Of a stretch of DNA of 64,000 nt, positions 17,601-26,640 are shown in pieces. The position numbers and the translations under genes are program-made. The notes under the pieces were generated by a model that was not told where the DNA came from, did no database searches, and saw nothing but the letters and a program-made list of their open reading frames with translations. The stretch is from CAZXIC01 sp964640195 (GTDB lineage: Archaea; Iainarchaeota; Iainarchaeia; Iainarchaeales; GCA-2688035): assembly GCA_964640195.1 (NCBI GenBank), contig CAZXIC010000002.1:82357-146356 (forward strand), read 5' to 3'. Position 1 is the stretch's first letter; the number at the start of each line of letters is the position of its first letter.

Positions 17601-18197
17601 ATGGCAGGGATAAAGGCAGTTATTTTTGACAGCGGCGGGGTAATGCAGAAAGGCAGCTGCAGGCACTTTTTTGAAGCGGTCCGCGAGAGCACAGGGCTGA
17701 GGCCCGAGGGATGCAAAGCAACCCCTGTGAGCTTTGATAAAGATGTTAATGAGGGCAAGATAACCACAAGGCAGCTGCTTGAGAGAATGTACCCGGAAGC
17801 AGGCGAAAAGCAGCTGCAGGAAATAATCGGGCTTTGGGCTGCTGAGTGGCCCCCAAACCAGGAAATGGTCAAATTGGCAAAAAAGCTGAAAAGAGAGTAT
17901 GTTGTTTCGCTGCTTTCAAACAGCGATGACGTGCATGAGAAGGTTGCGGAACGCAGCGGCTTTTTGCCGGTATTTGAAAAGCCTGTCCTAAGCCATCGGG
18001 TTGGCCTGGCAAAGCCAAGCCCTTCAATTTTCAGGCTGGCGCTGAAGCAGCTTGGGCTGAAAGCTGAAGAGTGCGTATTTGTTGACGATGCACTGGAAAA
18101 CATTGAGGCAGCGGAAAGGCTCGGCTTCAAAACCATCCACTTCCGCAACAGGCGGCAGTGCGAAAGGGAGTTAAGGAAATTTGGTGTCAAGTGGTGA
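17601..18197 (+). CDS. HAD superfamily hydrolase
   Basis: Cytosolic HAD phosphatase of the subgroup with motif I FDSGGV, where the usual second Asp is replaced by Gly, as in YihX-like enzymes. Motif II is LLSNSDD, the motif III lysine is in GLAKPSPSIF and motif IV is ECVFVDDALENIEAA. The first Asp, Ser/Asn, Lys and the double Asp needed for catalysis are present. I take ATG 17601 over GTG 17586: an AATTAAATAA box about 30 nt upstream would give a near-leaderless mRNA. The HD-domain gene follows 2 nt after the stop. Substrate unknown. Confidence 0.88.
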   Translation: MAGIKAVIFDSGGVMQKGSCRHFFEAVRESTGLRPEGCKATPVSFDKDVNEGKITTRQLLERMYPEAGEKQLQEIIGLWAAEWPPNQEMVKLAKKLKREYVVSLLSNSDDVHEKVAERSGFLPVFEKPVLSHRVGLAKPSPSIFRLALKQLGLKAEECVFVDDALENIEAAERLGFKTIHFRNRRQCERELRKFGVKW

Positions 18198-18199
18198 TT

Positions 18200-18841
18200 A
18201 TGCAGCCTGCTATGATGCGGGAAATTGAAAAAATTGCCCTAAGCTATTTTCCAGGGCAGGGGCACCACGGGTTTGACCATACGTTCAGGGTGAGGGAGCT
18301 GGCTCTGAGGATTGCAAGGGAAGAGAAAGCAGATTTGCAGGTTGTTGAGGCAGCAGCGTTGCTGCACGACATCGCAAGGTCGCGCGAGGACAAGGGAGAG
18401 GTGGAATGCCACGCGGAGAAGGGCACTGAGGAGGCTGCAAAAATTCTTGAAGGGGTTGGCTTTCCAAAGGAAAAAATCGCTGCAGTGCAGCACTGCATTG
18501 CAGTGCACAGGGCAAGCAAGGGCTTGAAGGGAAAGACAATGGAGGCAAAAATACTGCAGGACGCTGACAGGCTGGATGTGCTGGGCGCGATAGGGATTGG
18601 CAGGTATTTCCACAGGGCTGGCGCCCTTGGCTTGGAAATGTATGATCAAAAACAATCAACAGACGTTGAATACAGGGGGCAGCGGCTGCCTGCAATAAAC
18701 CACATCATAGTGAAGGGCATCAACTTTGCCAAGCCGGAGAAATTCAACACAGCAAAAGGCAGGGAAATTGCAAGGGAAAGGCACGGCTTCCTGCGGCAGT
18801 TTGTTGAAAGGTTTATTGCAGAGTGGGGGGGAGAAAAATGA
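18200..18841 (+). CDS. HD-domain metal-dependent phosphohydrolase
   Basis: HD-superfamily phosphohydrolase. Metal ligands appear in order as GFDHTFRV (His), LLHDIAR (His-Asp), a middle CIAVHRA segment and DADRLD (Asp). The pattern fits the YedJ/uncharacterised HD group acting on nucleotides or similar phosphates. ATG 18200 is preceded by GGTGATT; an in-frame TTG or ATG further upstream would lie inside the HAD gene. The 2-nt gap implies one operon, so the two phosphatases may work on related substrates. A second HD protein occurs at 32 kb. Confidence 0.88.
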   Translation: MQPAMMREIEKIALSYFPGQGHHGFDHTFRVRELALRIAREEKADLQVVEAAALLHDIARSREDKGEVECHAEKGTEEAAKILEGVGFPKEKIAAVQHCIAVHRASKGLKGKTMEAKILQDADRLDVLGAIGIGRYFHRAGALGLEMYDQKQSTDVEYRGQRLPAINHIIVKGINFAKPEKFNTAKGREIARERHGFLRQFVERFIAEWGGEK

Positions 18842-18943
18842 GGGGAGCAAGGACGCGAAAGGCAGCAGAAATCAGTACAGCGCTAATCCGAATTTCGTTC
18901 AGTTTGATTAGTTTTTAAAGCATTTTCGCCCCGGTTTTTTAGA

Positions 18944-20320
18944 ATGCTTACAGTGATGAAATTCGGCGGAAGCATCTTGTCAAGCGAAAGCGATTTGAGG
19001 AGAGCAGCAAAAACAGTAAAGCAGCGCTCGAAAAGGGAAAGGCTTGTGGTTGTGGCATCGGCGCTGAAAGGCGCCACTGATTCGCTTATTGCTGCAGGGT
19101 GCAGCAGCCTTGAAAACAGCAGGGCTGTTGAGAGGGAGGTTGCTGCAGTAAGGGAGAAGCACATTGCAATGCTTGCAGGCATAAAAAGCGACGAGATAAG
19201 GCTGCAAGCAGAGAAAAAGCTGCTGAGGAAGACCGCAATGCTGGAGAGGGCCTTGTACGGAATAGCCTACCTCAAGGAGCTTTCACCGCGCTCACTTGAC
19301 ATCGTGCAGACAACAGGGGAGAGGATGAGCGTGCCCCTGATTGAGGCATACCTGCTGGATGCAGGTGTTGCCGCTGTTGCCCTGAGCGGAAGGAAGCACG
19401 GTATTGTGACAAACAGCGATTACGGGCAGGGCATCCCATTAATGCACGAAACGAGGAAAAGGCTGGGGAAAAAGGCAAGAAAACTGCTACATAACAAGGT
19501 CGTTGTTTTCCCGGGCTTTTTTGGTTCTGACAGGAAAGGAAACATTGTGAGCTTCGGCAGGGGCGGCAGCGATTTCAGCGCTGCAATAGTTGCTGCAGCG
19601 CTTAACGCAGATGCGCTTGAGCTGTGGAAGGATGTTGACGGCTTTATGAGTGCAGACCCCAAAATTGTAAGGAATGCCGTGCTGTTGCCGCACCTCAGTT
19701 ACGATGAAGCAGAGGAGCTCGGCTATTTCGGCGCAAAAATCATGCACCCGAAAACCGTTCTGCCCCTGAGAAAAAAAGGCATTAGAATAGTTGTGAAGAA
19801 CATTTTAAAGCCGGAAAAAGCGGGCACTATTGTAAGCGGGAGGAAACAGAGACATGAGAGGGTGATAAAGTCTATTGCAATCAAGAGAAACATTGCCTGC
19901 GTTACCCTGAGGAGCCCTGCCTTTGTCGGTCAAGCAGGGGTGCTGCAGAAGATTTTCTCGGCGATGGCAGATGCATGCGTTAGCGTTGACCTGGTTGCAA
20001 CAAGCGAAACCGGCGTCAGCTTCACAATCGACGAGCAAAACATGCAGCTTGCGAGAAAGTCGGTTCCAGCAATAGACCTCTCCCTGGAGGAGGTTGCGTT
20101 TGACAGCAGCGTCGCAATGGTTGGAATGGTCGGCGAGGGGCTGAAACACACACCGGGCCTGGCAGGCAGGGTGTTCAGCTGCCTCGGGAAACACAAAATA
20201 AACGTTGAAATGATTTCCCAGGGTAGCAGTGAGATAAACATCTCTTTTCTGGTAAAGGAAAGGGATTTGGGAAAAGCAGTGAGGGCGCTGCACAGGGAAG
20301 TGTGCGGGGGCAGCAGATGA
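18944..20320 (+). CDS. lysC: Aspartate kinase
   Basis: First enzyme of the aspartate family pathway, making aspartyl phosphate. MKFGGSIL at the N-terminus, QTTGERMSV, GRGGSDFSA and WKDVDGFMSADPK are hallmark motifs of the kinase domain; two ACT domains follow from about residue 310 (including SVAMVGMVGEGL and KHKINVEMISQGSSEINISF), so allosteric control by lysine or threonine is likely. Length 458 aa is normal for the monofunctional enzyme. The stop overlaps the next start as ATGA, coupling it to aspartate-semialdehyde dehydrogenase. A TTTTTAAAG box lies about 30 nt before the ATG. Confidence 0.95.
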   Translation: MLTVMKFGGSILSSESDLRRAAKTVKQRSKRERLVVVASALKGATDSLIAAGCSSLENSRAVEREVAAVREKHIAMLAGIKSDEIRLQAEKKLLRKTAMLERALYGIAYLKELSPRSLDIVQTTGERMSVPLIEAYLLDAGVAAVALSGRKHGIVTNSDYGQGIPLMHETRKRLGKKARKLLHNKVVVFPGFFGSDRKGNIVSFGRGGSDFSAAIVAAALNADALELWKDVDGFMSADPKIVRNAVLLPHLSYDEAEELGYFGAKIMHPKTVLPLRKKGIRIVVKNILKPEKAGTIVSGRKQRHERVIKSIAIKRNIACVTLRSPAFVGQAGVLQKIFSAMADACVSVDLVATSETGVSFTIDEQNMQLARKSVPAIDLSLEEVAFDSSVAMVGMVGEGLKHTPGLAGRVFSCLGKHKINVEMISQGSSEINISFLVKERDLGKAVRALHREVCGGSR

Positions 20321-21369
20321 AAAAAACGAAGGTCGGCGTTCTGGGCGCTACAGGAATGGTTGGACAGCGCTTCCTGGCTTTGCTTGAGAACAACAGCTGG
20401 TTTGAAGTAACAGCACTGGCTGCAAGCGAGAGGAGCGCTGGGAAGACTTACAGGGAAGCGGTTGCCGGCAGATGGGCTGTTGAAGGAAACATTCCGGAAA
20501 AATTTGCTGAAATGGTTGTACAAAAATGCGAGCCTGTACTGGACTGCGAACTGGTTTTTGGTGCGCTGGACAGCAGTGTTGCAGAACCGATAGAGCAGCG
20601 GTTTGCAAAAGAGGGCTATGCTGTTTCAAGCAACACCAGGTGCCACAGGATGTGCGATGATGTTCCACTTGTGATTCCGGAAGTGAACCCAGAGCATTTG
20701 CAAGCAGTGGAGCAGCAGAAAAAGAACAGGAAATGGGAAGGATTTATTGTAACAAACCCGAACTGCAGCACTATTGCAATGGTTCTTGCGCTGACACCGC
20801 TGCACAAAAAATTCGGTTTGCAGAAAATCAATGTTACGACAATGCAGGCCCTGAGCGGCGCAGGCTACCCGGGGGTTGCATCGCTTGACATAATTGACAA
20901 CGTTGTGCCTTTCATAAAAAACGAGGAGGAAAAGATGCAGACAGAGCCCCTGAAAATTTGGGGCAGCCTGAGCAATGGGCAATTTGAAAACGCGGAAATA
21001 AAGATTAGCGCGCACTGCAACAGGGTGAACGTCAAGGACGGTCATCTGGAAGCGGTTTCAATCGCACTGCAGCGCAAGCCAGGGCTGCGGGAAGTGGTTA
21101 AAACTCTGCGGGAATTCAGGGGAGAGCCCCAGAGGCTTGGGCTGCCGTCAGCACCAAAACATCCCGTTATTGTGCTGGAAGAGGAGAACAGGCCGCAGCC
21201 GAGGCTTGACAGGATGCTGGAAAACGGGATGGCCTCCGTTGTTGGAAGAATCAGGGAAGACCAGATAATGGACTACAAGCTGCTTGTTTTGGGGCACAAC
21301 ACGATTAGGGGCGCTGCAGGCTGCGCAGTATTGAACGCGGAACTGTTAAAAGCAAAAAAGTACATCTGA
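20317..21369 (+). CDS. asd: Aspartate-semialdehyde dehydrogenase
   Basis: NADPH-dependent reduction of aspartyl phosphate. The Rossmann motif [14 protein letters not shown] is at the N-terminus; the catalytic Cys is in [11 protein letters not shown] and the second active-site region is [18 protein letters not shown]. This is the archaeal/fungal subtype. ATG 20317 overlaps the aspartokinase stop by 4 bp; GTG 20302 would add 5 residues and is less likely. With lysC it leads to homoserine, threonine, methionine or lysine precursors; later pathway genes are not in the window. Confidence 0.94.
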   Translation: MKKTKVGVLGATGMVGQRFLALLENNSWFEVTALAASERSAGKTYREAVAGRWAVEGNIPEKFAEMVVQKCEPVLDCELVFGALDSSVAEPIEQRFAKEGYAVSSNTRCHRMCDDVPLVIPEVNPEHLQAVEQQKKNRKWEGFIVTNPNCSTIAMVLALTPLHKKFGLQKINVTTMQALSGAGYPGVASLDIIDNVVPFIKNEEEKMQTEPLKIWGSLSNGQFENAEIKISAHCNRVNVKDGHLEAVSIALQRKPGLREVVKTLREFRGEPQRLGLPSAPKHPVIVLEEENRPQPRLDRMLENGMASVVGRIREDQIMDYKLLVLGHNTIRGAAGCAVLNAELLKAKKYI

Positions 21370-21387
21370 TTATTGGTGAGCAGATAC

Positions 21388-22128
21388 TTGATTGCAATAA
21401 CAGGCCACTTTGAAAGGCCGAAAGTGAAAAGAATTGCAAAAAAGGCAGAGGCACGGCTGCAAAAACTGGGTGCAAAAGCAGTTGCAGCAGACATCAAAAA
21501 AAAGAAATTCAACGGGAAGAAAATCCGGTTGGTTATCGCCGTTGGAGGCGACGGAACCCTTCTGAGAGTGGTGCGCGAATTGAGGGCGCGAAAGGCGGTT
21601 GTCGGAATTGCGGCTGGGGAACAAAGCGCTTTAATGCAAATAAAGCAGGAACATTTGCAAAGGGCGCTGCAGAGAATTGCGAAGGGAAAATACTCAATCC
21701 AGAAAAGGCTGAGGCTTCAGGCATTGGCAGGCAGGAAACCACTGCAGGAAGCGCTAAACGAGGTAATGCTGGTGAACAGCAAAAGCGGTGCAATAATAAA
21801 TTACTGCCTTTACGTGAATGGGAAAAGGCGCTACTGCTGCAGGGCTGACGCTTGCATTGTTGCAACCCCAACAGGAAGCACAGGGCATGCGTACAGCGCC
21901 GGCGGTAAACGGCTCCCTGCCGGCTGCAAAAAAATTGCAGTGGTACCAAGCAACCCGCTTAACAGGGCAGCAAAGCCCCTGTATCTGAAGGGCGGCAGCA
22001 AAATCGCCTTGCTTGGCTTTGACGAAAAGCAAGGACACGAGGTTGTGGTGGACGGCCAGCCGCGTTTCAGGGTGAAGAAGAGGCTGCTGGTAAGTGTGGG
22101 AAAAGAAGCGCTTTTCCTGAAGATTTAG
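21388..22128 (+). CDS. nadK: NAD kinase
   Basis: Phosphorylates NAD to NADP. The GGDGT motif (VIAVGGDGTLLRV), ALNEVML and the glycine-rich TPTGSTGHAYSAGG are characteristic. At about 246 aa it is a short archaeal form. The start is uncertain: TTG 21388 has GGTGAGCAG 9 nt upstream, while TTG 21373 or GTG 21376 would add 4-5 residues. It begins close after aspartate-semialdehyde dehydrogenase, an NADPH user, and is probably in the same operon. Confidence 0.92.
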   Translation: MIAITGHFERPKVKRIAKKAEARLQKLGAKAVAADIKKKKFNGKKIRLVIAVGGDGTLLRVVRELRARKAVVGIAAGEQSALMQIKQEHLQRALQRIAKGKYSIQKRLRLQALAGRKPLQEALNEVMLVNSKSGAIINYCLYVNGKRRYCCRADACIVATPTGSTGHAYSAGGKRLPAGCKKIAVVPSNPLNRAAKPLYLKGGSKIALLGFDEKQGHEVVVDGQPRFRVKKRLLVSVGKEALFLKI

Positions 22129-22190
22129 TTTATTGCCGAAGGGGTATTATTAAAATAAATTTGCAGGGCAATTCTGTTTGGTTGGGCTGA

Positions 22191-23255
22191 ATGGATATAG
22201 AGAAATATCTCGCGGAAAAGAAGCCCTTGATTGACAGGGAGATTGAAAAGGTGATTCCCAGAAAGCTCAGTGAGAATTGGCTGCACGATGCCCTTGGTAA
22301 ACCAGATTACAGCTATGACGCAGAGAGCATTTCGCGCAGCACTGCAGGGCCAATTTGGGATTTGTTGGACAGGGGCGGCAAGAGGTGGAGGCCTGGGCTT
22401 ACGCTGCTCTGCTGTGAAGCGGTCGGCGGTGGGGAAAATGATGCGTTGCCTTTCACGCCAGTTGTGGAATTAATCCACTCTGGAACACTGATTTGCGATG
22501 ATGTTGAGGACGACAGCCAGAAGCGGAGGGGCAAGCCCTGCATCCACTTGGTTTACGGGCAGGACACCGCGATAAACACCGGCTGCGCGCTTTACTTCAT
22601 TCCCTTGACACTGCTGTACAAAAACAGGCAAGGGATTGGCTGTGAAAAGGGCAAGAAAATCTATGACCTGTACGCGGAAGAAATGCTGAGGTTAAGCATC
22701 GGGCAGGCGACAGACATTTTTTGGCACAAGGGGGAAAAGCAGGGCATTACGGAGCAGCAGTACCTGCAGATGGTTGTAAACAAGACAGGCGTCCTTGCAA
22801 GGTTTGCGGCAAAAATGGGCGCTATTCTTGGAAACGGAAGCATGGAGCAGATTGATGCACTTGGAAAATTCGGGGAATCAGTTGGCATCGGCTTCCAGAT
22901 ACAGGATGACATACTTGAGCTGACCAGCGGGCAGTTCAGGAAAGGCAAGGGCAGTTTGGGGGGAGACATCCATGAGGGGAAGATGACGCTGCTTGTCATA
23001 AAAACGCTTGAAAAGGCTTCGGCAAGCGATAAAAAGCGCTTGATTGAGATTTTGCAATCCCACGCAAGCGATGAAAAGCGCATTAACGAGGCGATTGCGA
23101 TAATTAAAAGATACGGGGCAATTGAATACGCTGGGGAAAAAGCCAACGCGATTGTTGAAAACGCATGGAAGGAGATTGACGCAGTGCTGCCGGAAAGCGG
23201 GGCAAAGGAGCTCTTACACGGCTTGGCCCTGTACTGCACGAAAAGGGAAATATAG
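22191..23255 (+). CDS. Polyprenyl diphosphate synthase (geranylgeranyl/farnesyl type)
   Basis: Chain-elongating trans-prenyltransferase condensing IPP with allylic diphosphates, probably to geranylgeranyl diphosphate for archaeal lipids. Substrate-binding GGKRWRPG, the first Asp-rich motif ICDDVEDD at about residue 103 and the second, FQIQDDILEL, are present, and GGDIHEGKMTLLVI is the usual basic segment. 354 aa is within the normal range. It opens a 12-kb block of isoprenoid genes on the same strand. Product length cannot be fixed from sequence with certainty. Confidence 0.92.
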   Translation: MDIEKYLAEKKPLIDREIEKVIPRKLSENWLHDALGKPDYSYDAESISRSTAGPIWDLLDRGGKRWRPGLTLLCCEAVGGGENDALPFTPVVELIHSGTLICDDVEDDSQKRRGKPCIHLVYGQDTAINTGCALYFIPLTLLYKNRQGIGCEKGKKIYDLYAEEMLRLSIGQATDIFWHKGEKQGITEQQYLQMVVNKTGVLARFAAKMGAILGNGSMEQIDALGKFGESVGIGFQIQDDILELTSGQFRKGKGSLGGDIHEGKMTLLVIKTLEKASASDKKRLIEILQSHASDEKRINEAIAIIKRYGAIEYAGEKANAIVENAWKEIDAVLPESGAKELLHGLALYCTKREI

Positions 23256-23283
23256 CTGATTGCTGCAAAAAAGGTGAGGCTGC

Positions 23284-24171
23284 ATTAAACCCAAGGGCAA
23301 AAGCATTGCCGTGATTGGTTCAGGGCCAGCAGGAATGCATGCAGCGCTGCTGCTTGCAAAGGCAGGCTTTGCCGTTGAGCTGTTTGAAAGGGAGGAAAAG
23401 CTCGGGGGTGCCTTGCGCTATTACCTGCCCCTTTTCAGGTTCAAGAGGGATGGCATAGAAAAGAAAGCAGCTGAATTGCGGAAACTTGGCGTGGAAATCC
23501 ATCTGGGAAAAGAGATTGGAAAGCACGAAAAGCTGGATAAAATATCTAAAAGGTTTGATTCTGTTGTGCTTGCAACAGGCGAATGGAAGGAGAGAAAGCT
23601 CGGCTTGGGCGGGGAGCAGTTAAAAGGAGTGGAATATTGGACAACATTTCTGCGGAAATACAACGAGGGAAAGCAAGAACTGCTGCGTGGAGAGAATGCA
23701 ATTGTCATCGGGGGCGGTGATACTGCAATAGATTGCGCAAGAGTGGCAAAAAGGCTCGGGGCAGATGCGACGATTGCCTACAGGAGGAGCAGGGAGGGAA
23801 TGCCAGCGGAAAAGCAGGGGGTAGAGGCAGCCGAACAAGAAGGCGTGAAATTCAGGTTTCACTTGAGCCCGGTTGAATTCAGGGGGAAAGAAAGGCTTGA
23901 AGCGATTGTCTTTGAAAAAACACTGGGAACAGGAAGGGAAATGCAAATGACTGGAGAGAGTGAAGAGCTGCCGGCAGGCAGGGCAATAATCGCCTCAGGC
24001 CAGCAGCCAGACATGGGTGTTTTGCATGGCACCTGCTGGAACAGCTTTGCCCAGCTGCCTGAAAAAATAGTGCTTGCCGGAGACCTTGCAAACAGGGAAA
24101 GGAGGATTGCCGCAGCAATTGGTTCAGCTGCAGCTGCAGCTGAAAAAATAAAAGAAATTATAGGCAATTGA
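23284..24171 (+). CDS. GltD-like FAD/NAD(P)-dependent oxidoreductase, probable ATT start
   Basis: Two-dinucleotide-fold flavoprotein related to the glutamate synthase small subunit without its N-terminal Fe-S domain. GSGPAGMHAAL binds FAD, VIGGGDTAIDCARVAKRLGA binds NAD(P), and VLAGDLANRERRIAAAIGSA near the C-terminus is the FAD-site helix. In frame upstream of GTG 23311 there is no ATG, GTG or TTG before a TGA at 23275, yet the first beta strand (KSIAVIGSG) needs those codons. ATT 23284, 6 nt after GGTGA, gives 295 aa and restores it. Position among mevalonate genes suggests a redox role, but the substrate is unknown. Confidence 0.8.
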   Translation: MKPKGKSIAVIGSGPAGMHAALLLAKAGFAVELFEREEKLGGALRYYLPLFRFKRDGIEKKAAELRKLGVEIHLGKEIGKHEKLDKISKRFDSVVLATGEWKERKLGLGGEQLKGVEYWTTFLRKYNEGKQELLRGENAIVIGGGDTAIDCARVAKRLGADATIAYRRSREGMPAEKQGVEAAEQEGVKFRFHLSPVEFRGKERLEAIVFEKTLGTGREMQMTGESEELPAGRAIIASGQQPDMGVLHGTCWNSFAQLPEKIVLAGDLANRERRIAAAIGSAAAAAEKIKEIIGN

Positions 24172-24200
24172 CGAATTTTGATTTGACGATAACCGTAACC

Positions 24201-24210
24201 TTTTTATAAG
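24201..24210 (+). promoter_or_regulatory. TATA box of the HMG-CoA reductase operon
   Basis: TTTTTATAAG at this position lies about 40 nt before TTG 24247, allowing a short leader that contains the GGGTGG ribosome site. It marks the likely start of the HMGR-HMGS-thiolase transcript. Confidence 0.5.
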
Positions 24211-24246
24211 GCAGCTGAATATAATTGATAAAACAAGGGTGGAAAG

Positions 24247-25542
24247 TTGCCTTCAAGCGAGATACACAGGTTCTACAAAAAAAGCCAGCAGGAAAGGCTG
24301 CAGACAGTGAAGGAATTCGCTTCATTGTCAGGAGAGGACATTGCTGTTTTACAGAAATTTGGCGCAATGGATTTTGAGACAGCAGACAGGATGAACGAGA
24401 ATGTTGTTGGAACACAGCAGTTGCCGCTTGGCATAGCAACCAACTTCCAGATAAACGGGAAGGACTACATTGTGCCAATGAGCATTGAGGAGCCGAGCAT
24501 TATTGCAGCAGCAAGCAAAATTGCAGGATTGGTAAGGAAAACAGGCGGCTTTACTGCATCGGCAGACGAACCAATAATGGTAGGGCAGATTCAGCTTTTG
24601 GGGGCAAAAGATGCACGCAAAGCAAAGAAGGCAATAATGGCAAAGAAGAAAGAGCTTCTCCGAAAGGCGAATTCGTTTGACCCGGTCTTGGTGAAATTCG
24701 GCGGCGGGGCAAAGGACATCAAGGCGAGGGAAGTGAAAAGCGAACGAGGGAAGATGCTTGTAGTGCACCTGTTGGTTGATTGCAGGGATGCAATGGGGGC
24801 AAATGCAGTGAACGGAATGGTTGAAACAATAGCGCCGGAGGTTGCGGAATTGGCAGGAGGAGAGCCGCGGCTGTTCATAATCAGCAACCTTGCAGTGCAC
24901 AGGAAGGCAAGGGCAAAAGCGGTTTTAACACCTAAGGCACTGGAAGAGAGCTTCAAGGGAAAAGAAGTCGGGTTTTCCGGCAAGGAAATAATTGAAAGGA
25001 TTCTGGATGTGTATGCCCTGGCTGCAGCAGACCAGTTCCGTGCTACAACGCACAACAAGGGGGTAATGAATGCGATTGACGCAATTGCAATTGCAACAGG
25101 GCAGGACTGGAGGGCGCTTGAGAGCGGGGCGCACAGCTTTGCGGCTTATGAGCGGAAATACAGCCCTTTGACGCGTTACAGGAAGGACAAGAAAGGTAAC
25201 CTTGTTGCTGAGATAGAGCTGCCCTTGGCTGTTGGGCTGGTTGGAGGGGCGGTAAAAACAAGCCCAGTTGCACAGGTTGCGATAAAAATCCTTGGCATCA
25301 AGACCGCGCAGCAATTGGCCCAGGTAATGGCAGCTGTTGCTTTGGCAGAGAACATCGGCAGCCTGAGGGAGATTGCTGTTAGGGGGATAAGGCACGGGCA
25401 CATGGAACTGCATGCAAAGAACATTGCGGTCATTGCCGGCGCAAAGGCGAAAGAGATTGACGCAGTTGCGGAGCAGATAGCAAGGGAAGGGAATATAAGG
25501 GTTAACAGGGCAAAGGAAATACTTTTGGAGTTGAGGAAATGA
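24247..25542 (+). CDS. mvaA: HMG-CoA reductase, class II-like
   Basis: Reduces HMG-CoA to mevalonate. [53 protein letters not shown] and the catalytic His in [12 protein letters not shown] are all present. [16 protein letters not shown] and a C-terminal flap near residue 380 resemble the class II (Pseudomonas mevalonii-type) enzyme rather than the archaeal/eukaryotic class I. 431 aa is the class II size. TTG 24247 follows GGGTGG. Its last codons overlap the HMG-CoA synthase start by 4 bp (ATGA). NADH or NADPH preference cannot be read here. Confidence 0.94.
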   Translation: MPSSEIHRFYKKSQQERLQTVKEFASLSGEDIAVLQKFGAMDFETADRMNENVVGTQQLPLGIATNFQINGKDYIVPMSIEEPSIIAAASKIAGLVRKTGGFTASADEPIMVGQIQLLGAKDARKAKKAIMAKKKELLRKANSFDPVLVKFGGGAKDIKAREVKSERGKMLVVHLLVDCRDAMGANAVNGMVETIAPEVAELAGGEPRLFIISNLAVHRKARAKAVLTPKALEESFKGKEVGFSGKEIIERILDVYALAAADQFRATTHNKGVMNAIDAIAIATGQDWRALESGAHSFAAYERKYSPLTRYRKDKKGNLVAEIELPLAVGLVGGAVKTSPVAQVAIKILGIKTAQQLAQVMAAVALAENIGSLREIAVRGIRHGHMELHAKNIAVIAGAKAKEIDAVAEQIAREGNIRVNRAKEILLELRK

Positions 25543-26591
25543 TTGGGATAACTGGTTACGGGGTGTACGTGCCAAAGTACAGGATTACGCTTGAAGAGAT
25601 TGCCCTCACCTGGGAAAAGGACGGGAAAAAGATAGCTGAATCCCTGAATGTAAAGGAGAAGGCAGTGGCAAGTTTTGACGAGGATGCCTGCACTATTGCG
25701 GTTGAGGCAGCAAGAAACGCAGTGAAGATGGCTGGCATTGATGCCCAGAAGATAGGTGTAGTGTATGTGGGCAGTGAATCCCACCCCTATGCAGTGAAGC
25801 CCACTGCATCGGTTGTAGCAGACGCAATAAACGCCGGCCCGGAGCTGACAGCAGCAGACCTGGAGTTTGCCTGCAAGGCTGGAACTGCCGGAATGCAGAT
25901 GTGCATGGGCCTGGTGCTGAGCGACCAGCCTGATTGGATTGATTACGGCCTGGCGATTGGGGCTGACACTGCCCAGGGCAGGCCGGGAGATGCCTTGGAG
26001 TACACTGCAGCAAGCGGCGGTGCAGCGTTTATCATTGGGAAGAAGCCAACGGAAGTGATTGCAGAGATTGACGAAACATTTTCCTATACAACCGACACGC
26101 CTGATTTCTGGAGGAGGCAGAACGCGGAATTCCCGAGGCACGCTGGCAGGTTTACGGGAGAACCGGCATACTTCAAGCACGTTGTGAACGCAGCAGAGGG
26201 GCTGATGGCAAAAGCCAAAATGAAGGCAGATGATTTTGATTACGCCGTGTTCCACCAGCCAAACGGAAAGTTCCCAATAAGGGCTGCAAAAATGCTTGGA
26301 ATCAAGCCAGAGAAGACAGTTCAGGGATTGCTCGCGCCACTGATAGGAAACACTTACAGCGGGAGCACCCTGATTGGGCTTGCGTCAATCCTGGACGCTG
26401 CAAAGCCAGGGCAAAAAATCCTTGCGGTAAGCTATGGAAGTGGAGCAGGCAGCGATGCGTTTGCCCTGACAGTCAGAAAGCCGATTGAAAGGAAGAGGGC
26501 AGGGCAGCCAGTGCTTGCTGTGATTAAGGAAAAGCAGTACATCAGCTACGCCCAGTACGCAAAATTCAGGAGGAAGCTGAAAACACTGTAA
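25539..26591 (+). CDS. Hydroxymethylglutaryl-CoA synthase, archaeal type
   Basis: Condenses acetyl-CoA with acetoacetyl-CoA. The N-terminus [16 protein letters not shown], the active-site Cys in [12 protein letters not shown], the His in [10 protein letters not shown] and the C-terminal [11 protein letters not shown] are those of the archaeal 350-aa enzyme. It starts in the 4-bp overlap with HMG-CoA reductase and is followed by thiolase and DUF35 genes; in methanogens these three proteins form one complex that channels acetoacetyl-CoA, and the same is expected here. Confidence 0.95.
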   Translation: MIGITGYGVYVPKYRITLEEIALTWEKDGKKIAESLNVKEKAVASFDEDACTIAVEAARNAVKMAGIDAQKIGVVYVGSESHPYAVKPTASVVADAINAGPELTAADLEFACKAGTAGMQMCMGLVLSDQPDWIDYGLAIGADTAQGRPGDALEYTAASGGAAFIIGKKPTEVIAEIDETFSYTTDTPDFWRRQNAEFPRHAGRFTGEPAYFKHVVNAAEGLMAKAKMKADDFDYAVFHQPNGKFPIRAAKMLGIKPEKTVQGLLAPLIGNTYSGSTLIGLASILDAAKPGQKILAVSYGSGAGSDAFALTVRKPIERKRAGQPVLAVIKEKQYISYAQYAKFRRKLKTL

Positions 26592-26601
26592 AGGTGGAAA
26601 A

Positions 26602-26640
26602 ATGCTGTCAGGAAAAGTAAGGAGAAGGGGGCAAGAATGA
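26602..26640 (+). other. Possible 12-codon leader ORF coupled to thiolase
   Basis: ATG 26602 follows a strong GGTGG site (26593-26597) and opens 12 codons (MLSGKVRRRGQE) whose TGA at 26638-26640 overlaps the thiolase ATG 26637 as ATGA. The best ribosome site in this gap therefore serves the short ORF rather than thiolase, which suggests termination-reinitiation coupling. It may be only chance. Confidence 0.4.

Noticed and set aside
25176..26255. Long minus-strand ORF of about 359 codons across HMG-CoA reductase and synthase genes
   Set aside because: Both plus-strand genes are unmistakable; the antisense frame is Cys/His/Ser-rich and shows no domain.
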